This document shows, piece by piece, positions 62,278-64,000 of a DNA stretch of 64,000 nt; positions within the stretch are counted from its first letter, which is position 1; each line of letters starts with the position of its first letter. Under the pieces are notes generated by a model. It saw nothing but the letters and a program-made list of their open reading frames with translations. It was not told the DNA's origin and ran no database searches. Source of the DNA: Margaritifera margaritifera (taxonomy: Eukaryota > Mollusca > Bivalvia > Unionida > Margaritiferidae). The stretch is from assembly GCA_029931535.1 (NCBI GenBank), contig JAQPZY010001625.1, forward strand, positions 677,001-741,000, given 5' to 3'. A program made the position numbers and the translations under genes.

Positions 62278-62406
62278 AAATGTAATATTGCTTGATGTAA
62301 TTAAGTCCAGTATCGTAAAACATGTTCTTATGTAATTTTGGTTATTGTAGTATTAGATGTATATTCAAAAGAAAGCTTTATTATATAAATCTTTCTTTTT
62401 CTTTAT
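62278..62406. other. Element 3' untranslated stretch
   Basis: About 130 bp between the pol stop and the purine tract. No env-like ORF. Confidence 0.8.
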
Positions 62407-62415
62407 GAGGGGAGG
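62407..62415 (+). other. Polypurine tract
   Basis: gaggggagg directly abuts the 3' LTR, as expected for the plus-strand primer. Confidence 0.8.
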
Positions 62416-63175
62416 TGTTATGTATGATGTTTATATAATGTTGTATATGTGTTTTGGGAGGTTATAAATGTTTCTTCACTTTAATATTTGCTTAAATCTT
62501 TATGTTTGTTAGGAAAAACATGTATAACTAGAGTCCTTGAATTAGGTTGTTTTGATCAATATGTTTTCTCAATTTGGAGGTCAAGGTTGATTTTGTTTAC
62601 AGTTAAAATTCCATTAAGATGACTCATATTCTAGAACATTCTGTCATGTGACCAATCTAGAACATTCTGTCATGTGACCAATCTTTATATATATCATGTT
62701 TGGTAGACATTTTGTTCAGTTCGACATTACCATCAGTCTTGTAAAGAGCTATTACAGTTGTGAAAATTCATTCCAAATTCTAGGAGAGGAATTATTTTAA
62801 TTATTCATTGGATTATTAACAGTGCTCATAAACTTTTGGATTTTGGATTTTGATTGACAATTTTGGAATTTATGTGAACTTATTCAGAGATTTTGGATTA
62901 CTTCATTTTGACTTCAGCACATCAAGATTTCTAGTACATCAGGACTTTGGAGACCATTAGCACATAATAACATTCAAGGACACATTCTATATTTAGGACT
63001 TGTGATTAGAACAATCATTCTTATTGGATTATTAGGATACATAAACATTACTGTAAGTGACTTTTTGATTTTTTCATTTTAATTATCTAGTAATAAATTG
63101 CTTGTTGATTTTTACTTGATTTGTTGGTTTCACTTTCTTTCTGTTACATTTTTCTTAGACCATAGAGTCGTAACA
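62416..63175 (+). repeat. 3' LTR (760 bp)
   Basis: Same length and order as the 5' LTR. Near its end the C/T-rich run tttcactttctttctgttac plus atttttcttag (63128-63158) is a good splice-acceptor match facing the host exon. Confidence 0.95.
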
Positions 63176-63200
63176 CAAATAATTGTTACATTATTAACAG

Positions 63201-63365
63201 CTGTGACCCCACCGGCATGGTCGACATGGGGAACCTGGTCTGAATGTACGGCTGATTCCCCGTGCGAGGCCGGGACCCAGGAGAGATCACGTGACTGCTC
63301 CTCGGGAGACTGTTACGGAGACATGGTAGAATCCAAACCTTGTTACAATCCCTGCGCAACCACAC
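63201..63365 (+). CDS. Thrombospondin type 1 repeat, last exon in window
   Basis: 165 nt, phase 1 to 1, acceptor cattattaacag, donor gtgagt. After a Pro/Thr linker, AWSTWGTWSEC gives the WxxWxxWxxC motif. Six Cys and a CSSGDC turn follow. The gene continues beyond the window. The native intron left before this exon is only 25 bases (target duplication included), because the retrotransposon sits there. Confidence 0.92.
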
Positions 63366-64000
63366 GTGAGTAGTAAACATTGACTTGGAATAGACTAAAT
63401 ATCCACCTAATTTACATATAATTTTCAACTTCAAAGTACCTGCGTTTTGTCAATCATTCTAAATAAATTTGTCATGTACTTTGATACCTTTTTAATAAGT
63501 AATCATAATTTTTAAGAGCTTAGAATAAACCTAATAATGTGAGTACACCATATGGATCTGATGTAGGACGACGTTATACTATGTTCAGAAATATAGCGAT
63601 TTGACGTGGTTCTTTAATGGAACTGTCCTCTCCTAGCTTGTCTGACTCAATGTAACAACACTGGCGCTATGTTTTATCTTGCGTTCCTTTGACGAGAAAA
63701 AGATCGGGAATGTAATTCCAAATACAACGTCATGACATCACTTACTGCTTATTGACAAAAGTTTTCATATATCATACAGTCAATTTATGGCATGTCTAAG
63801 TGGAAAGCATTATTGGTGTATTTCCGAGAAATGTCTTACACTGCATTTTGCCATTTGACGCAATGGATTTTAGAAGAATAAACCATGAATTTAATGATAC
63901 TCTTCGTTTTAATACATAAAGTAAATCAAACCAAAAAGGCAAAAGCAAATATTTAGCTATTTGTACGCTCTACGTCGTCAGGTTAATACCATCTCTATAA
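63366..64000. other. Intron, cut by window edge
   Basis: AT-rich sequence after the donor gtgagt. No exon or repeat recognised. Confidence 0.65.

Larger units (their letters stand above)
56505..63179 (+). mobile_element. Complete Ty3/Gypsy-class LTR retrotransposon, Gmr1-like pol order
   Basis: A 6.67-kb element in sense orientation inside the host intron 52771-63200. It has two 760-bp LTRs beginning TGTTA and ending TAACA. The flanking CAAA (56505-56508 and 63176-63179) is the target-site duplication. A PBS-like segment, a Gag-Pol coding region and a purine tract follow in order. I count about six differences between the LTRs (~0.8%), so the insertion is young. There is no envelope gene. 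Integrase precedes RT, unlike most Ty3/Gypsy elements but like the Gmr1 group. Confidence 0.93.

Overview
The window looks like animal nuclear DNA: AT-rich introns with GT-AG borders, many simple repeats and minisatellites, one large multi-exon gene on the + strand, and one complete LTR retrotransposon. A marine invertebrate, most likely a bivalve mollusc, fits best. That rests on the protein architecture and on a dispersed repeat at about 28.8-29.7 kb whose wording I associate with bivalve introns. It is inference, not proof.

One gene fills the window and runs off both ends. I can chain 34 exons (496 to 63365). Every intron joins in a matching phase, and the spliced length is 17,134 nt, about 5,711 codons. 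The protein is a giant, probably secreted or surface mucin-like molecule. In order it has: (1) at least ten copies plus one half copy of a ~166-residue module with two cysteines, each coded by an exon pair A (362 or 398 nt) and B (136 nt); (2) a Ser/Thr/Pro-rich mucin stretch plus two diverged modules (24.3-34.9 kb); (3) one 8.4-kb exon coding ~2,800 residues of cysteine-free mucin repeats (35.2-43.6 kb); (4) a third diverged module (43.8-45.7 kb); (5) an LDL-receptor class A domain split over two exons, a VWC-like Cys cluster, and two thrombospondin type 1 repeats (47.1-63.4 kb). The tail recalls SCO-spondin-like extracellular proteins.

Layout: 1-19443 is a higher-order tandem duplication. 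A ~6.48-kb unit holding three modules occurs three times. Copies 1 and 2 differ at only about two bases that I could find, copy 3 is slightly diverged, and a shorter, more diverged copy 4 (19444-23323) ends in a broken exon relic. From 28.7 to 56 kb the introns carry at least nine unrelated minisatellites (units 31-120 bp) and several compound microsatellites.

The intron between the two TSP1 exons contains a full Ty3/Gypsy-class element (56509-63175) with 760-bp LTRs that look ~99% identical, a CAAA target duplication, a SCAN-like Gag, and the unusual pol order protease-integrase-RT-RNase H. This is the Gmr1-type arrangement. Its 3' end lies 25 bp upstream of a host exon, and the LTR brings a frame-compatible splice acceptor.

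None of this was checked with a search or with RNA data. Exon calls rest on ORFs, splice consensus, phase agreement and repeated homology within the window.
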